A stretch of DNA of 51,141 nucleotides from Planctomycetota bacterium (GCA_024278955.1 JAJRSE010000046.1:1-51141), one strand, 5' to 3'. Numbered from the stretch's first letter, positions 18,803 to 29,920 are shown. Program-made: numbers and translations. Notes: a model not told the origin generated them from the letters alone.

Positions 18803-20170
18803 ATGAAGCGTTGGGCGTTAATCACAGGTCCCCTGCTTGCGATCGTCATTGGCGCCAGCCTCGCCGCGACCGGTTCGACGTCTGCCGTTTCGTGGACTGC
18901 CGCAATCACGACGCTTTGCGCCATCTGGTGGATCTTTGAGCCAATCCCCATTCCTGCCACCTCGCTGATCCCCCTTTCTTTATTCCCCCTGGTTGGGGTT
19001 CTCAAACCCGCAGAAGTTGGAGCAGCCTACGGCGATAAGCTCATTTTGCTGCTGCTCGGCGGCTTGATGCTTTCCTCGGCAATGGAACGCAGCGGGGCCC
19101 ATCGACGGATTGCCCTCTCGATGGTTTCCTTGTTTGGCGGGTCAAGCGGTCGGCGATTAGTCTTTGGGTTCATGGCCGCTTCGGCATGTCTGAGCATGTG
19201 GATTTCCAATATGGCCACTACGCTCATGTTGCTACCCATCGTCATAGCCGTGCTCGAAAAAGTCGAAGAGCGCCGTGTACGGGTCGCTCTACTCCTGGGC
19301 GTTGCCTACTCGGCAAGTGTGGGTGGAGTCGGCACTCCGGTCGGCACACCGCCCAACTTGGTCTTTATGGATAATTACCGCCGAGTCACTGGCGCCGAGC
19401 CCACGTTTACCGACTGGATGTCCTGGGCTTTGCCCGTGGTTTTGGTCATGATCCCGCTCGTGGGGCTCTGGCTCACCCGAGGCCTGAAGCGACAGACAAA
19501 CATCGAGCTACCTCAAGTCGGGAAGTGGAGGGCTGAAGAAATGCGAACACTCGCCGTTTTTGCCGCCACAGCCATACTCTGGATTACCCGCAAAGAACCC
19601 TACGGCGGCTGGAGCAACTGGCTGCACCTCCCCGACGCCAACGACGCCAGCGTTGCCCTTGCCGCAGTCGTTGTGATGTTCTTAATACCCAACGGTCGGG
19701 GCGAGCGACTCCTCGATTGGCCCACCGCTTCGAGCATCCCCTGGGGAATTCTCATTCTGTTTGGCAGCGGCATCACAATTTCCAAGGCATTCGTCAGCTC
19801 GGGGCTCAGCGACTCGCTTGGTCAGTCGTTGGCAGGAATAGGCCAACTGCCACCTTTAATCATGATTGCCCTGGTCTGCCTCTCGGTCACCTTCTTGACC
19901 GAAATCACCAGCAACACAGCCACCTCGAACCTGCTCATGCCCGTGCTCGCCGCAGCCGCCGTTGCTGCCGAAATCGACCCGAAGCTCATCATGGTTCCGG
20001 CAACCATCAGCGCCAGTTTTACTTTCATGCTCCCCGTAGCAACCGGTCCCAACGCGATCGTCTTTGGCTCAGAGCAGCTTACCGTCCGAGACATGGCCCG
20101 CGAGGGACTCGCCCTCAATCTGATCGGCGTCGTGGTAGTGAGCCTGATTTGCTACCTCCAGTTTGCGTAG
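18803..20170 (+). CDS. SLC13/DASS family sodium-coupled anion transporter
   Basis: This is an inner-membrane symporter of the divalent anion/sodium family, whose substrates are typically C4-dicarboxylates, sulfate or related anions. I use the ATG at 18803 (MKRWALITG, 455 residues); the frame extends upstream into the tRNA-Ser 3' flank but that part is not protein-like. About 11-12 hydrophobic segments are visible. The first ion/substrate hairpin has GGVGTPVGTPPNLVFM and the second has TEITSNTATSNLLMP; both SNT-type motifs are canonical. WWIFEPIPIPATSLIPL near the N-terminus is also typical. The specific substrate is unknown. It follows tRNA-Ser but is unlikely to be functionally linked to it. 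Confidence 0.9.
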   Translation: MKRWALITGPLLAIVIGASLAATGSTSAVSWTAAITTLCAIWWIFEPIPIPATSLIPLSLFPLVGVLKPAEVGAAYGDKLILLLLGGLMLSSAMERSGAHRRIALSMVSLFGGSSGRRLVFGFMAASACLSMWISNMATTLMLLPIVIAVLEKVEERRVRVALLLGVAYSASVGGVGTPVGTPPNLVFMDNYRRVTGAEPTFTDWMSWALPVVLVMIPLVGLWLTRGLKRQTNIELPQVGKWRAEEMRTLAVFAATAILWITRKEPYGGWSNWLHLPDANDASVALAAVVVMFLIPNGRGERLLDWPTASSIPWGILILFGSGITISKAFVSSGLSDSLGQSLAGIGQLPPLIMIALVCLSVTFLTEITSNTATSNLLMPVLAAAAVAAEIDPKLIMVPATISASFTFMLPVATGPNAIVFGSEQLTVRDMAREGLALNLIGVVVVSLICYLQFA

Positions 20171-20263
20171 TTTTCCTTACACGCATCTCCCTTCATTCCG
20201 GTCGGATATACCTGCTATACTGGCTGTCGAGTGACATCAAGTTTTTGACTTTGGGAGTACCAA

Positions 20264-23170
20264 GTGCAACGGAGTCGATCCCCTATTTTCCTGACATTGG
20301 CGCTTTGCTTCACAGCTGATGTCGCACATGCCGACACGGCAGAAGAGCAAGCCCATTTCTTTCGCAAGCACGTCGAGCCAATACTGGTCGGTCGATGCCT
20401 CGAATGCCACGGTTCCGACCGCATAGGCGAGTTTGACCTTCGAACCCAAACCGCGGCCATCGAAGAAGGAGGCGAGAGCGGAACCTGCATCGAGCCCGGA
20501 AGCCCCGACGAAAGCTTACTCTACGAGTACGTCAGCAACGAGCAGATGCCACCCGAGGACCCGCTTTCGGCAGACGAAATTGCGACCCTAAAACGCTGGA
20601 TTGCTGACGGCGCTTTCTTTCCAAGCGAACCGCTCGACCCCTTTCAAGTAACTACCAGTCGACGAGCCGGTCTCGACTGGTGGTCTCTTCAACCTCTTTC
20701 TTCTGCTCCTCCACCCTCGCCAAAAGGCCTGCCTGAAACCTGGAGCCAAAACCCCATCGACCGATTCGTTTATGCCAAACTATCCGAGAAAGAACTGCAA
20801 CAATCGTCCCCAGCCGACCCTCGAACCCTCATTCGCCGCATCACCTACGACATAACCGGCCTGCCACCTACCCCCAAAGAGGTTGCCAGCTTCCTCTCTA
20901 CCTGTGACGCAGAAACCGATTCACCAAACCAGGTAGGCGACCAAGCCTACGAAGCCCTTGTCAATCGTCTTCTTGCTTCGCCTCGTTACGGCGAACACTG
21001 GGGCCGCCATTGGCTCGATGTGGTCCGCTTCGGAGAAAGCAGAGGATTCGAGCGAAATGAAATCGTCAACAATGTTTGGCCTTTTCGCGACTACGTCATT
21101 CGCTCGTTAAACCAGGACAAGCCTTTTGACCAAATGGCCCGAGAGCACTTGGCCGGCGACATTGTTGGAAAAGGCAATCCCGAAGTCGAAATCGGTGTCG
21201 CATTCATTGTCTGCGGCCCCTACGACGACGTCGGCAACCAAGATGTGCTGCAAATAGCTCAAATTCGCGCGAACACAATTGACGAAATGATTCGTGCAAC
21301 CGGCGAAACCTTCCTCGGCCTGACCATCGGCTGCGCACGCTGCCACGACCACAAATTCGACCCCGTCAAACAGCAGGATTACTACCGCCTCTATTCCACC
21401 TTTGCCGGTGTGTTCCATGGCAATCGAGTTGTGGCCACCGAAGATCAACGACGCGAGTTGGCAAAAAAAAAGCGGCCTCTCGATCAGACGCTACAGAAAG
21501 CCTCTGATCAGAAAAAAAAGCTAGAAGCCACCATCCTCGCTCTCGGCGAACAGTCAGCAGACAAAATTGAGAGCACATGGCGCAGGCCTCCCGTCGATCG
21601 AAAGCTTACCGTCGAAAATTTCGCCCCCGTCGAAGCCCGATTCCTGCGACTCGTCAGCGAGGGCATCGAGAAAAATCCACACGCGACGGCAGGCTACCAC
21701 ATCGACGAATTTGAAGTTTGGACCGCAGGCGAGTCCCCACGCAATATCGCCCTCGCTTCGGCTGGCAGTACTGCGGAAGGAAAAAGTCGAGTCCCCAACG
21801 ATTTTTCCGACGCCTATAGCGCAAGCCTCACTATCGATGGCCAATTCGGAGCACGCTGGCTCGCCGCAGCCCCTACGCTTACGATCACGCTTCCCAAGAC
21901 CGAACAAATCAGCCGAGTCGTTTTTTCAAGCGATCGGCCCGGTGCCGCAGGCGTGAGCGAAGTTGCCGGCTTCGTCTGCGAGTACCGCATCGAAATTTCC
22001 GCTGATGGCGAGAATTGGACCAAGGTTGCCGATTCGCACGACCGCCTGCCTCTCAACGAAAACCACCGCCGCCGCAGGCTAGCCGAAGCCGTCATCACTG
22101 CCGATCAGCAACAGCAGCTAGCCAGCCTCAATGCCAAAATCAGCCGTACAAAATCCGAACTCGCCAAACTACAGCAACTTCCCTCCTGGTCGGTCGGAAC
22201 CTACCGGCAAGACAATGGCCCCTTTCACATCTTTCTCGGTGGCAACCCTCAACGCAAAGGCGAACTCGTTACCCCCGCCAGTTTGTCGACTTTGTCAAAA
22301 ACGGTCCGACCATTTCGGCTCGCGCAAGATGCTCCCGAATCCAAACGCCGCCACGCTCTCGCCAATTGGATTGTCGACCTCGATAACCCGCTCACTCCTC
22401 GTGTGCTCGCCAATCGACTCTGGCACTACCATTTCGGCACAGGTATTGTTGACACTCCCAGCGACTTCGGATTCATGGGCGGACGTCCCACTCACCCCGA
22501 GCTACTCGACTGGCTCGCCCGCCAGATACATACTGATTTATGGCGAGTGAAACCGCTGCACAAAATCATCTTGATGTCGCAAACATACCGCCAATCAAGC
22601 GATTTTCACGACCACTCAGCCAGCGTCGACCAACAGGCCCGCTTCTTATGGCGATTTCCGCCCCGCCGACTTTCAGCCGAGGAAATCCGCGACTCCATGC
22701 TCCAGGTTGCCGGCAAGCTTAACTTCGAAATCGGCGGCCCCGGTTTCCGTCTTTACCATTACTGGCAAGACAATGTTGCCACCTACACCCCTCGCGAAAA
22801 AGTTGGCCCCGAGACCTACCGTCGTAGCGTCTACCACCAAAACGCCCGTGCAGCCCCCGTCGACCTGATGGCTGAGTACGACACGCCCGACTGTGCCTTT
22901 TCGTCTCCTCGCCGCACCGTAACCACCACTCCGCTGCAAGCCCTTACGCTGATGAACCATAGCTTTACGATCGACATGGCCGAAACGCTAGCCAAAAGCG
23001 TGAAGCAAGACGATCTCGACGCTACCGTTCGCCAAGTATACCTTCGCGTATTTTCGCGGCCATGTGACGAACAAGAGCTCGCCTCGGCCTCTCTGTTTAT
23101 CAAAGAATACGGACTCAACGCTTTTTGCCGGGCCCTGTTTAACGCCAACGAATTTGTTTACATCGACTGA
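20264..23170 (+). CDS. Planctomycete cytochrome c / DUF1549 / DUF1553 protein
   Basis: The GTG start follows GGGAG at good spacing. A signal peptide (SPIFLTLALCFTADVAHA) precedes a Planctomycete-type cytochrome domain with a haem-binding C45-L-E-C48-H49. Residues about 160-375 form DUF1549, including GCARCHDHKFDP, a second CxxCH. Residues about 440-600 look like a discoidin-type carbohydrate-binding region, with FLRLVSEG, NIALASAGSTAEG and YRIEISADGENWTKV. The C-terminal part, about 690-940, is DUF1553. This 968-residue architecture is a hallmark of planctomycete surface or periplasmic proteins proposed to act on complex polysaccharides; the function is unproven. The DUF1501 partner starts six bases later, so the two form an operon. 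Confidence 0.93.
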   Translation: MQRSRSPIFLTLALCFTADVAHADTAEEQAHFFRKHVEPILVGRCLECHGSDRIGEFDLRTQTAAIEEGGESGTCIEPGSPDESLLYEYVSNEQMPPEDPLSADEIATLKRWIADGAFFPSEPLDPFQVTTSRRAGLDWWSLQPLSSAPPPSPKGLPETWSQNPIDRFVYAKLSEKELQQSSPADPRTLIRRITYDITGLPPTPKEVASFLSTCDAETDSPNQVGDQAYEALVNRLLASPRYGEHWGRHWLDVVRFGESRGFERNEIVNNVWPFRDYVIRSLNQDKPFDQMAREHLAGDIVGKGNPEVEIGVAFIVCGPYDDVGNQDVLQIAQIRANTIDEMIRATGETFLGLTIGCARCHDHKFDPVKQQDYYRLYSTFAGVFHGNRVVATEDQRRELAKKKRPLDQTLQKASDQKKKLEATILALGEQSADKIESTWRRPPVDRKLTVENFAPVEARFLRLVSEGIEKNPHATAGYHIDEFEVWTAGESPRNIALASAGSTAEGKSRVPNDFSDAYSASLTIDGQFGARWLAAAPTLTITLPKTEQISRVVFSSDRPGAAGVSEVAGFVCEYRIEISADGENWTKVADSHDRLPLNENHRRRRLAEAVITADQQQQLASLNAKISRTKSELAKLQQLPSWSVGTYRQDNGPFHIFLGGNPQRKGELVTPASLSTLSKTVRPFRLAQDAPESKRRHALANWIVDLDNPLTPRVLANRLWHYHFGTGIVDTPSDFGFMGGRPTHPELLDWLARQIHTDLWRVKPLHKIILMSQTYRQSSDFHDHSASVDQQARFLWRFPPRRLSAEEIRDSMLQVAGKLNFEIGGPGFRLYHYWQDNVATYTPREKVGPETYRRSVYHQNARAAPVDLMAEYDTPDCAFSSPRRTVTTTPLQALTLMNHSFTIDMAETLAKSVKQDDLDATVRQVYLRVFSRPCDEQELASASLFIKEYGLNAFCRALFNANEFVYID

Positions 23171-23176
23171 GCTTTC

Positions 23177-24640
23177 ATGCAAACGCATAGACCTACGAGC
23201 AACTCCCAACTCCTGAATCACGTCGTTTCCCGACGAGGTTTCCTCGGCAATGTCAGCTCCGGAATGGCAGGCATTGGGCTAGCTCACCTGTTAAGTAACG
23301 AATTGGGTGCCCAGCAGACCGACTGGCGCGAAGGCTGTGGCATGACTCACCATCAGCCCAAAGCCAAGCGAGTTTTACAGATCTTTTGCCCCGGCGCAGC
23401 CTCGCACATCGATCTATGGGAGCACAAACCGGCCCTAGAAAAATACGATGGTAAACCGCTCCCAGGAGAAGAGGGCGTCCGAAGCTTTCAGGGCAAGAAC
23501 GGACCGCTCATGATGAGCCCCTGGCCTTTCAAACCTGCCGGCCAGTCGGGAAAAATGATTTCGACCATGTTGCCCTACATGGCCAAACATGCCGATGACA
23601 TCGCCTTTATCCATTCCATGACCTCAAAAACCAACACCCATGGCCCTGGCTGCGTCTTCATGAACACAGGCGAAGACATCGAAGGCTTCCCCAGCGCAGG
23701 TTCCTGGATGAGTTATGCCCTAGGAACCGCCAACGAAAACCTTCCCGCCTACGTCGCGATTCCCGACATTCGCGGTGAACCGCCCAACGGCAAAGCAACC
23801 TGGAGCAACGGCTACTTGCCCGCTCAACATCAGGCGATCGTGCTCAGCAATCAGCAATCGATTCGCAATTTGCAGGTGCCAGCAGGCATCTCAGCGAGAG
23901 AAGAAATTGCCACTCGCGAATTCCTGCAAACACTCAACCATAAGCACCGCCTGGCCAACCCCGGTAATTCAGAACTCCAAGCAAGAATCGCCGCCTACGA
24001 ATTAGCCGCCCGCATGCAGCTTTCTGCGCCTGAAGTGTCGAATCTTGCCGCCGAGTCCGAGTCTTCCCACCGTTTCTACGGCACCGACGATTCCAACAAA
24101 CTCAAAGCCGCTTATGCCCGGAACTGCCTCCTCGCTCGACGATTGCTCGAACGGGGGGTCCGCTACGTAAGCCTCTACTGTGCGTCGCGAGCCTCCGGTG
24201 TCGACGGACTATTAAACTGGGACGCTCACAAAACGCTCAAACCCGACTACGAACGCCATTGCCCCGTCTTCGACCAACCCACCGCCGCCTTGCTCACCGA
24301 CCTCAAGCAACGCGGCATGTTAGAAGACACCCTCGTCCTATGGACCACCGAGTTTGGTCGCATGCCTACGCGTCAAGAAGGCACAACCGGCCGCGACCAC
24401 AACCCCGACGGGTTTACTTGCTGGATGATGGGAGCAGGCATACGCTCAGGCGTCAGCTACGGCTCGACCGACGAGTTCGGTCGTCGCGCCGCGAGCAATC
24501 CCACCACCGTTTGGGACTTCTATGCTACCGTTCTCCACCTTCTCGGCTTCGACCACGAGCGGCTTACTTACTATCACAATGGCCTCGACCGACGTCTCAC
24601 CAGCGTTCACGGCAATCGGATCCAAGAAATTCTCGCTTGA
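23177..24640 (+). CDS. DUF1501 protein, probable Tat-exported
   Basis: The 487-residue protein belongs to the DUF1501 group, distantly related to the alkaline phosphatase/sulfatase superfamily. Near the N-terminus, SRRGFLG (residues 18-24) followed by a hydrophobic stretch (SSGMAGIGLAHLL) is a twin-arginine-type export signal. Family signatures include the start of the mature domain around VLQIFCPGAASHIDLWEHKP, HGPGCVFMNTGEDIEG, TTEFGRMPTRQ and GRDHNPDGFTCWMMGAGI. A sulfatase-like metal site is suggested by the conserved Asp and His residues but is not demonstrated. It is translationally adjacent to the cytochrome/DUF1549 protein, the standard planctomycete pairing, so joint action on the same substrate is inferred. 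Confidence 0.93.
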   Translation: MQTHRPTSNSQLLNHVVSRRGFLGNVSSGMAGIGLAHLLSNELGAQQTDWREGCGMTHHQPKAKRVLQIFCPGAASHIDLWEHKPALEKYDGKPLPGEEGVRSFQGKNGPLMMSPWPFKPAGQSGKMISTMLPYMAKHADDIAFIHSMTSKTNTHGPGCVFMNTGEDIEGFPSAGSWMSYALGTANENLPAYVAIPDIRGEPPNGKATWSNGYLPAQHQAIVLSNQQSIRNLQVPAGISAREEIATREFLQTLNHKHRLANPGNSELQARIAAYELAARMQLSAPEVSNLAAESESSHRFYGTDDSNKLKAAYARNCLLARRLLERGVRYVSLYCASRASGVDGLLNWDAHKTLKPDYERHCPVFDQPTAALLTDLKQRGMLEDTLVLWTTEFGRMPTRQEGTTGRDHNPDGFTCWMMGAGIRSGVSYGSTDEFGRRAASNPTTVWDFYATVLHLLGFDHERLTYYHNGLDRRLTSVHGNRIQEILA

Positions 24641-24753
24641 AAGGTCTAGCTTTCCATGGACATAACGCTTTTCACAAAAATAGCGGCACGAGAGAATCCA
24701 GCTATTGCCAATCGGACTCTATTTTGAGATTCTGGGCAGTTCGACGAGTACCT

Positions 24754-24837
24754 GCCGGAGTGGCGGAATTGGCAGACGCGCATGGTTCAGGTCCATGTGC
24801 CCGCAAGGGCGTGGAGGTTCAAATCCTCTCTCCGGTA
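24754..24837 (+). tRNA. tRNA-Leu(CAG)
   Basis: This class II tRNA has an 84-nt body. Acceptor GCCGGAG pairs with CTCCGGT (one G-U). The anticodon stem CATGG/CCATG encloses TTCAGGT, giving anticodon CAG for the CUG codon. A variable arm and the T-arm GGAGGTTCAAATCCTCT are present. CCA is not encoded. Confidence 0.95.
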
Positions 24838-24903
24838 CTTGGGAATCGAGCGTAGTGCGGTAGTGACGCACTAAAAACGCATCGAGAATCAAGACGACAA
24901 GGG

Positions 24904-25332
24904 CTACTGCCCCGCCACCCCCATTTGCTCACTAATCCAGCCCTCGAGTTCTTCCCAGTCGACTGCGGGAAGCTTGGAAAGATCGGGCCGCAAACGCACG
25001 GCATCGTGAACGTAGATATGCTGGAGGTCGCTCTGAGATTTTTCAGTATTCCAGTGAAGCAGCACTCGGATACAGAGGGGCAGCGAACCCGATACCGTCA
25101 TTTCGTGGCCGCACATAAGCGGAACATCCAGCCACCCCAGCTGCCGAGCAGCTAAGGCCGGAAACTCAGCGTCGATGTCTGGCGTGGTCGTAAAGATCGC
25201 ACTCGCGACATCCTTCGGGTCGATTTCGTTCCGGCGAACCATCAACGCAAGCAACTGCCTCGTCGAGGAGAGAATCTCCTCGCGGCTATTCGTTTTCACA
25301 GTCGTCGCACCTCGTACGCCTCGACACCACAT
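24904..25332 (-). CDS. aroH: Chorismate mutase, AroH type
   Basis: The enzyme rearranges chorismate to prephenate, feeding TyrA. I start at the ATG at 25332 ([15 protein letters not shown], 142 residues); the longer frame adds an unlikely Cys/Pro-rich N-terminus. The AroH fold is clear. [10 protein letters not shown] holds the first active-site arginine, [23 protein letters not shown] and the segment [17 protein letters not shown] follow, and [14 protein letters not shown] and VRLRPDL complete the trimer-type active site. The ribosome-binding site is weak. The gene points away from the 16S promoter region. Separating the mutase from tyrA (6219-7058) matches the domain-free TyrA seen there. 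Confidence 0.92.
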   Translation of the reverse strand: MWCRGVRGATTVKTNSREEILSSTRQLLALMVRRNEIDPKDVASAIFTTTPDIDAEFPALAARQLGWLDVPLMCGHEMTVSGSLPLCIRVLLHWNTEKSQSDLQHIYVHDAVRLRPDLSKLPAVDWEELEGWISEQMGVAGQ

Positions 25333-25706
25333 ACCCGGCAGTGTAACAACCGGCAAGGAAGTAGACAAACCACAAGCTCCTGAGCCACCACGATCCGAAA
25401 GCCAGCTGTTAACGGCGGCAGCCACGTTACCGCAAAAGCAAGGGCCGACCCGCTGCAAAAAACGCAAAAGGTATCAGTCAATTTCAAGTCTCTAGAAACA
25501 AACTGCCGTCCTCGAAAATCCCTACTGAAGAAAGCCCCCTTTTCGACCGATAAGAGTGTTTCTAGGCCTAAGCAGCGTTGTCCCTGAGGCAACTCGGTAC
25601 GGGCTTAGAGCCAGGTGTTTTGGTGAAATCCAGGCGAGCTTGACCGGCAAACTGCCGCTCGAATGCGGTTCTTCTGGAAAGATATCAAAATATCTTGGCA
25701 AAGCCG
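25333..25706. other. Intergenic region between aroH and the 16S promoter
   Basis: About 370 bp without a supported gene. Short frames on both strands overlap each other, lack ribosome-binding sites and resemble no family I know. I see no strong hairpin or terminator. It presumably holds the divergent aroH promoter and upstream sequences for the rRNA promoter. Confidence 0.4.
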
Positions 25707-25734
25707 TTGACAGACTAGAGGTTACGGCTAGAAT
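25707..25734 (+). promoter_or_regulatory. Probable rRNA promoter of the 16S gene
   Basis: A perfect -35 TTGACA (25707-25712), a 16-bp spacer and -10 TAGAAT (25729-25734) form the best sigma-70-type promoter I found in the window. The sequence before it is A/T-rich (ATATCAAAATATCTTGG at 25682-25698), as in UP elements. The 16S sequence starts about 270 bp downstream. Confidence 0.75.
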
Positions 25735-25787
25735 TGCGAATCTCAGCAACGCAGTAGGCTTTGCCCAGTGCGATGTTGAGAAGTTTA

Positions 25788-25800
25788 GCTCTTTGACAAT
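25788..25800 (+). promoter_or_regulatory. boxA-like antitermination site in the rRNA leader
   Basis: AGCTCTTTGACAA closely matches the rRNA antitermination boxA (TGCTCTTTAACAA) and lies in the expected leader position between promoter and 16S. The TTGACA inside it, with TATTAA 17 bases later (25816-25821), could also be a second promoter; boxA is the simpler reading. Confidence 0.6.
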
Positions 25801-26007
25801 TTGGTTAGTGACTTCTATTAATTACAAGAAATATGATCTTCGATCAATTTTCTTGAGTTTTGCCAGCACAAGACTGTAACTGCTGCGAAGTCGGTGTCTT
25901 CGGATGTCGATGGAAACAGCTTTCAAATTCTCGATATGGCTCATAAATAGTTGTAGCTCCCACGCTCTTCGGACCGTAGGTGCTTGCAGTTATTTTATGT
26001 ATATACC

Positions 26008-27558
<1,551 letters not shown>

Positions 27559-27719
27559 ATTAGAACGTCGAAATATTGATTTCAATCTTTGTATTGGATT
27601 CAAAACCTTCGATGTATTATCTCAACCGGTGACGGTTGAAATATAAAATGGGGACAGTCCTTGTGCCTGGAATAGAAGTCGGACTACTTCGGTAGTCACC
27701 TGACTGAATTGATATTGAG

Positions 27720-27760
27720 AAACCCGGTACAAGGAATAGCCATCTTGTGCCGGGTTTTTT
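27720..27760 (+). terminator. Terminator ending the 16S transcript
   Basis: AACCCGGTACAAG pairs with CTTGTGCCGGGTT (27744-27756) with one wobble and is followed by TTTTTT in total. This is a strong rho-independent terminator 170 bp after the end of 16S. It shows that the transcript contains no 23S rRNA. Confidence 0.92.
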
Positions 27761-28357
27761 CATGCGCTGATATAAACTCCTCATTCACGCCCATTCCGCA
27801 CTTTGTAGTTTTCTCTTGCTTCATCGCAAATTGGAATTTTCTTGTGAATCTTTAGCGGGACAAAGTAAGGTTTTGGACGGCTCTCGCCGGATATCTTTCT
27901 TTGCGCTCTCGCAGAGCAAGTTCCCTTCACTGCCATCCTGCATGGCCAAAAACAACCTTCGCTTTTCGGCTCCAAAGCTGCGAGAATTCCCTCTGCATAC
28001 ATTGCTTCGGCGGCTGCTTTACCCCAACCCGCTAAAGACACTGGAAAACGAGCGAAAGAACTCGTTTTTCGGACCAAAAAAACCAACCGCAATGGCCTCA
28101 AGAAGATGCGAAAAATATTCCACTCGAGAGACGCGAGAAGGAGACATGCTGCTACAATGGACAACATCCCGAGTCTTGAGAGGTTCCAGACAGTTCCAAA
28201 TGGGAGATATCGCCGAGGCTGCTTTTATTTTGCGTTTCCTACTCTTTTCCCATCTCCATTTGATTTGCATGCCTAACCCTTTATCAAAATAGGCATGCGA
28301 TGGATTTCCAATCTGCCAAAACAGCGACGAAACTGAATACTAACTTACGAGGTGCTC
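27761..28357. other. Unassigned region after the 16S operon
   Basis: Overlapping open frames exist on both strands, 27781-28167 (minus, 128 codons) and 27816-28292 (plus, 158 codons). Neither has a good ribosome-binding site. The minus frame ends in a Cys- and Lys-rich stretch (GCFWPCRMAVKGTCSARAQ, then KPYFVPLKIHKKIPICDEA) that looks more protein-like than the plus frame, but I cannot assign it. Just before the PEP-CTERM gene, GCATGCCT (28267-28274) and AGGCATGC (28291-28298) form a perfect 8-bp hairpin. Confidence 0.35.
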
Positions 28358-29920
28358 ATGAACAGGACATTGAGAGTAATGGATATTAAACGTGGACTTG
28401 TTTTGTCATTTTGTACCGCTGTGTTGGCAACTCTGGCGGGGCCGGTTGCTCAAGCTGAAGTGGGTGTCCAACTTAATCTTCGCTACGACGATCCTGCCAA
28501 CGAGTCGGCTGGCGGAACTTGGGATATGCTGGTGCAATCCTCCGCTACCAATGGAGTTTCCGCAGTCCGCGTAGTACTCCAAGGCATTACAGGCGTCACT
28601 GGCGTAGACACTCCTTTAAGTGCCATCATTCCGAACAGCCTTGCCTTCGATAACGTTAACAGTCTTTTCCGCTTTCAACCCTTTGGCGGTGTTGGTGTTG
28701 AGATCGTCGCAGGCGATGATTTATCTGGCACCCTTATTGTTGGTGTTGGCACCGGAGGAAGTTCAACCGGGAATATCCCCGAAGACGATCTCTTTCCCGA
28801 CGGTATCGTCGGAAATAACCCGTGGGACAACTCCGCTCTGTTAGCCTCGGGAACGTTCGGTTCGGCTCGCCCACAATTCCTCGAAGTAAATCCCGCAAAT
28901 GGAAATCTCCAAATGGGCAGTGGTGTCCGCGTTCTGGCGAACGAGTTCACTATTCCCGCGACCGATCCCATCAACGCAGCCACCATCGGTGCCGTAAGTG
29001 TTCGTGGCGATGCGGCGATCGATGGTTCTGGGTTTGAAGAAATGCTCCTCGGCGATGCAAACCGGAGTGGTACGGTCAACAACAATGACTTCAATACGGT
29101 CATCAACAACTTATCCACTAGCGGCAAGTCTTGGGACACGGGCGACGTGGACGGCTCAAGTACTGGCGATGTCAACAACGCTGACGTTAACGCGGTATTA
29201 GATAACTTTTTCCAGTCCGCTTCCAATCCATCAAACTTATCTGCTTCGTCAGCCTCGCCCGCCTCTTTAGCATCAGGATCTCCGTTTTCACTTAGCGGAG
29301 AAGTCGTGGCTGCGTTTGACCTCGGTATGAATCCCGTTCCACTGCCCGATATCAGCCAGAATGTTGGGACTCCCCTCGTTTATCAAATCGATTTCAGCAT
29401 TGATACGTCCGGCCTGGAAATTGGCGAACTAGGTTTTGCCAATGTTGGGTTCAATATTCTCCCCGCAAATCTTTCCGATAGTCTCGCGATTGGTTGGACT
29501 CCCACCACAGAAGAAGTGGACACGAATGGTCCTGCTGCGGGTGGGCTGGCACCTTTATTCGCCACAAATCAAGATGCCGGAACACCAGACGACTTCGCAG
29601 GAATCTTGGCCTCGATTGCAGGCGGCTTAACCGAGGCAAGTGATCCGCGTACCCAAGTGGGACAAAATGGATCTACCCTTGTCGGCTCAGTCTTTCTTGA
29701 GTGGGATGGTGTAACTCAAGGTTCAGTTTCAACTGAGGGAGTCTTGTTTTCGGCGAATTCTCTCAGTGGCCAGTTCCTAAATTCGCAACTTGGTGCTTCC
29801 ACTAGTATCAGCTTCGGCGCCATACCTGAACCAAACACCTTTGCTTTAGCAGGCCTGGCGCTCGTAGTTCTCCTCGCGAAAGTAGATATTATCAGGTCCC
29901 GTACCTCTGCGAACCCATAG
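28358..29920 (+). CDS. PEP-CTERM protein with a dockerin-like domain
   Basis: This is a secreted protein of 520 residues. The ATG at 28358 follows GAGG; an ATG at 28379 with GAGAG before it is an alternative. A signal peptide (GLVLSFCTAVLATLAGPVAQA) precedes beta-rich sequence. At about 225-285 a dockerin-like pair of calcium-type loops appears, GDANRSGTVNNNDFNTVINN and GDVDGSSTGDVNNADVNAVL. The C-terminus has the sorting signal IPEPNTFALAGLALVVLLA and ends in a short basic tail (RSRTS), as processed by exosortase. Sorting to the outer surface or extracellular matrix is inferred from the signal. No exosortase gene is in the window. A hairpin spans the stop codon. Confidence 0.88.
   Translation: MNRTLRVMDIKRGLVLSFCTAVLATLAGPVAQAEVGVQLNLRYDDPANESAGGTWDMLVQSSATNGVSAVRVVLQGITGVTGVDTPLSAIIPNSLAFDNVNSLFRFQPFGGVGVEIVAGDDLSGTLIVGVGTGGSSTGNIPEDDLFPDGIVGNNPWDNSALLASGTFGSARPQFLEVNPANGNLQMGSGVRVLANEFTIPATDPINAATIGAVSVRGDAAIDGSGFEEMLLGDANRSGTVNNNDFNTVINNLSTSGKSWDTGDVDGSSTGDVNNADVNAVLDNFFQSASNPSNLSASSASPASLASGSPFSLSGEVVAAFDLGMNPVPLPDISQNVGTPLVYQIDFSIDTSGLEIGELGFANVGFNILPANLSDSLAIGWTPTTEEVDTNGPAAGGLAPLFATNQDAGTPDDFAGILASIAGGLTEASDPRTQVGQNGSTLVGSVFLEWDGVTQGSVSTEGVLFSANSLSGQFLNSQLGASTSISFGAIPEPNTFALAGLALVVLLAKVDIIRSRTSANP

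Noticed and set aside
25816..25821. A second rRNA promoter, TTGACA-17-TATTAA.
   Set aside because: The TTGACA is inside a near-perfect boxA sequence in the rRNA leader, which explains it better; kept only as an alternative.
27816..28292. Plus-strand frame of 158 codons after the 16S gene.
   Set aside because: No ribosome-binding site, Ser/Leu/Phe-rich composition without motifs, and it overlaps the opposite-strand frame; left as part of an unassigned region.
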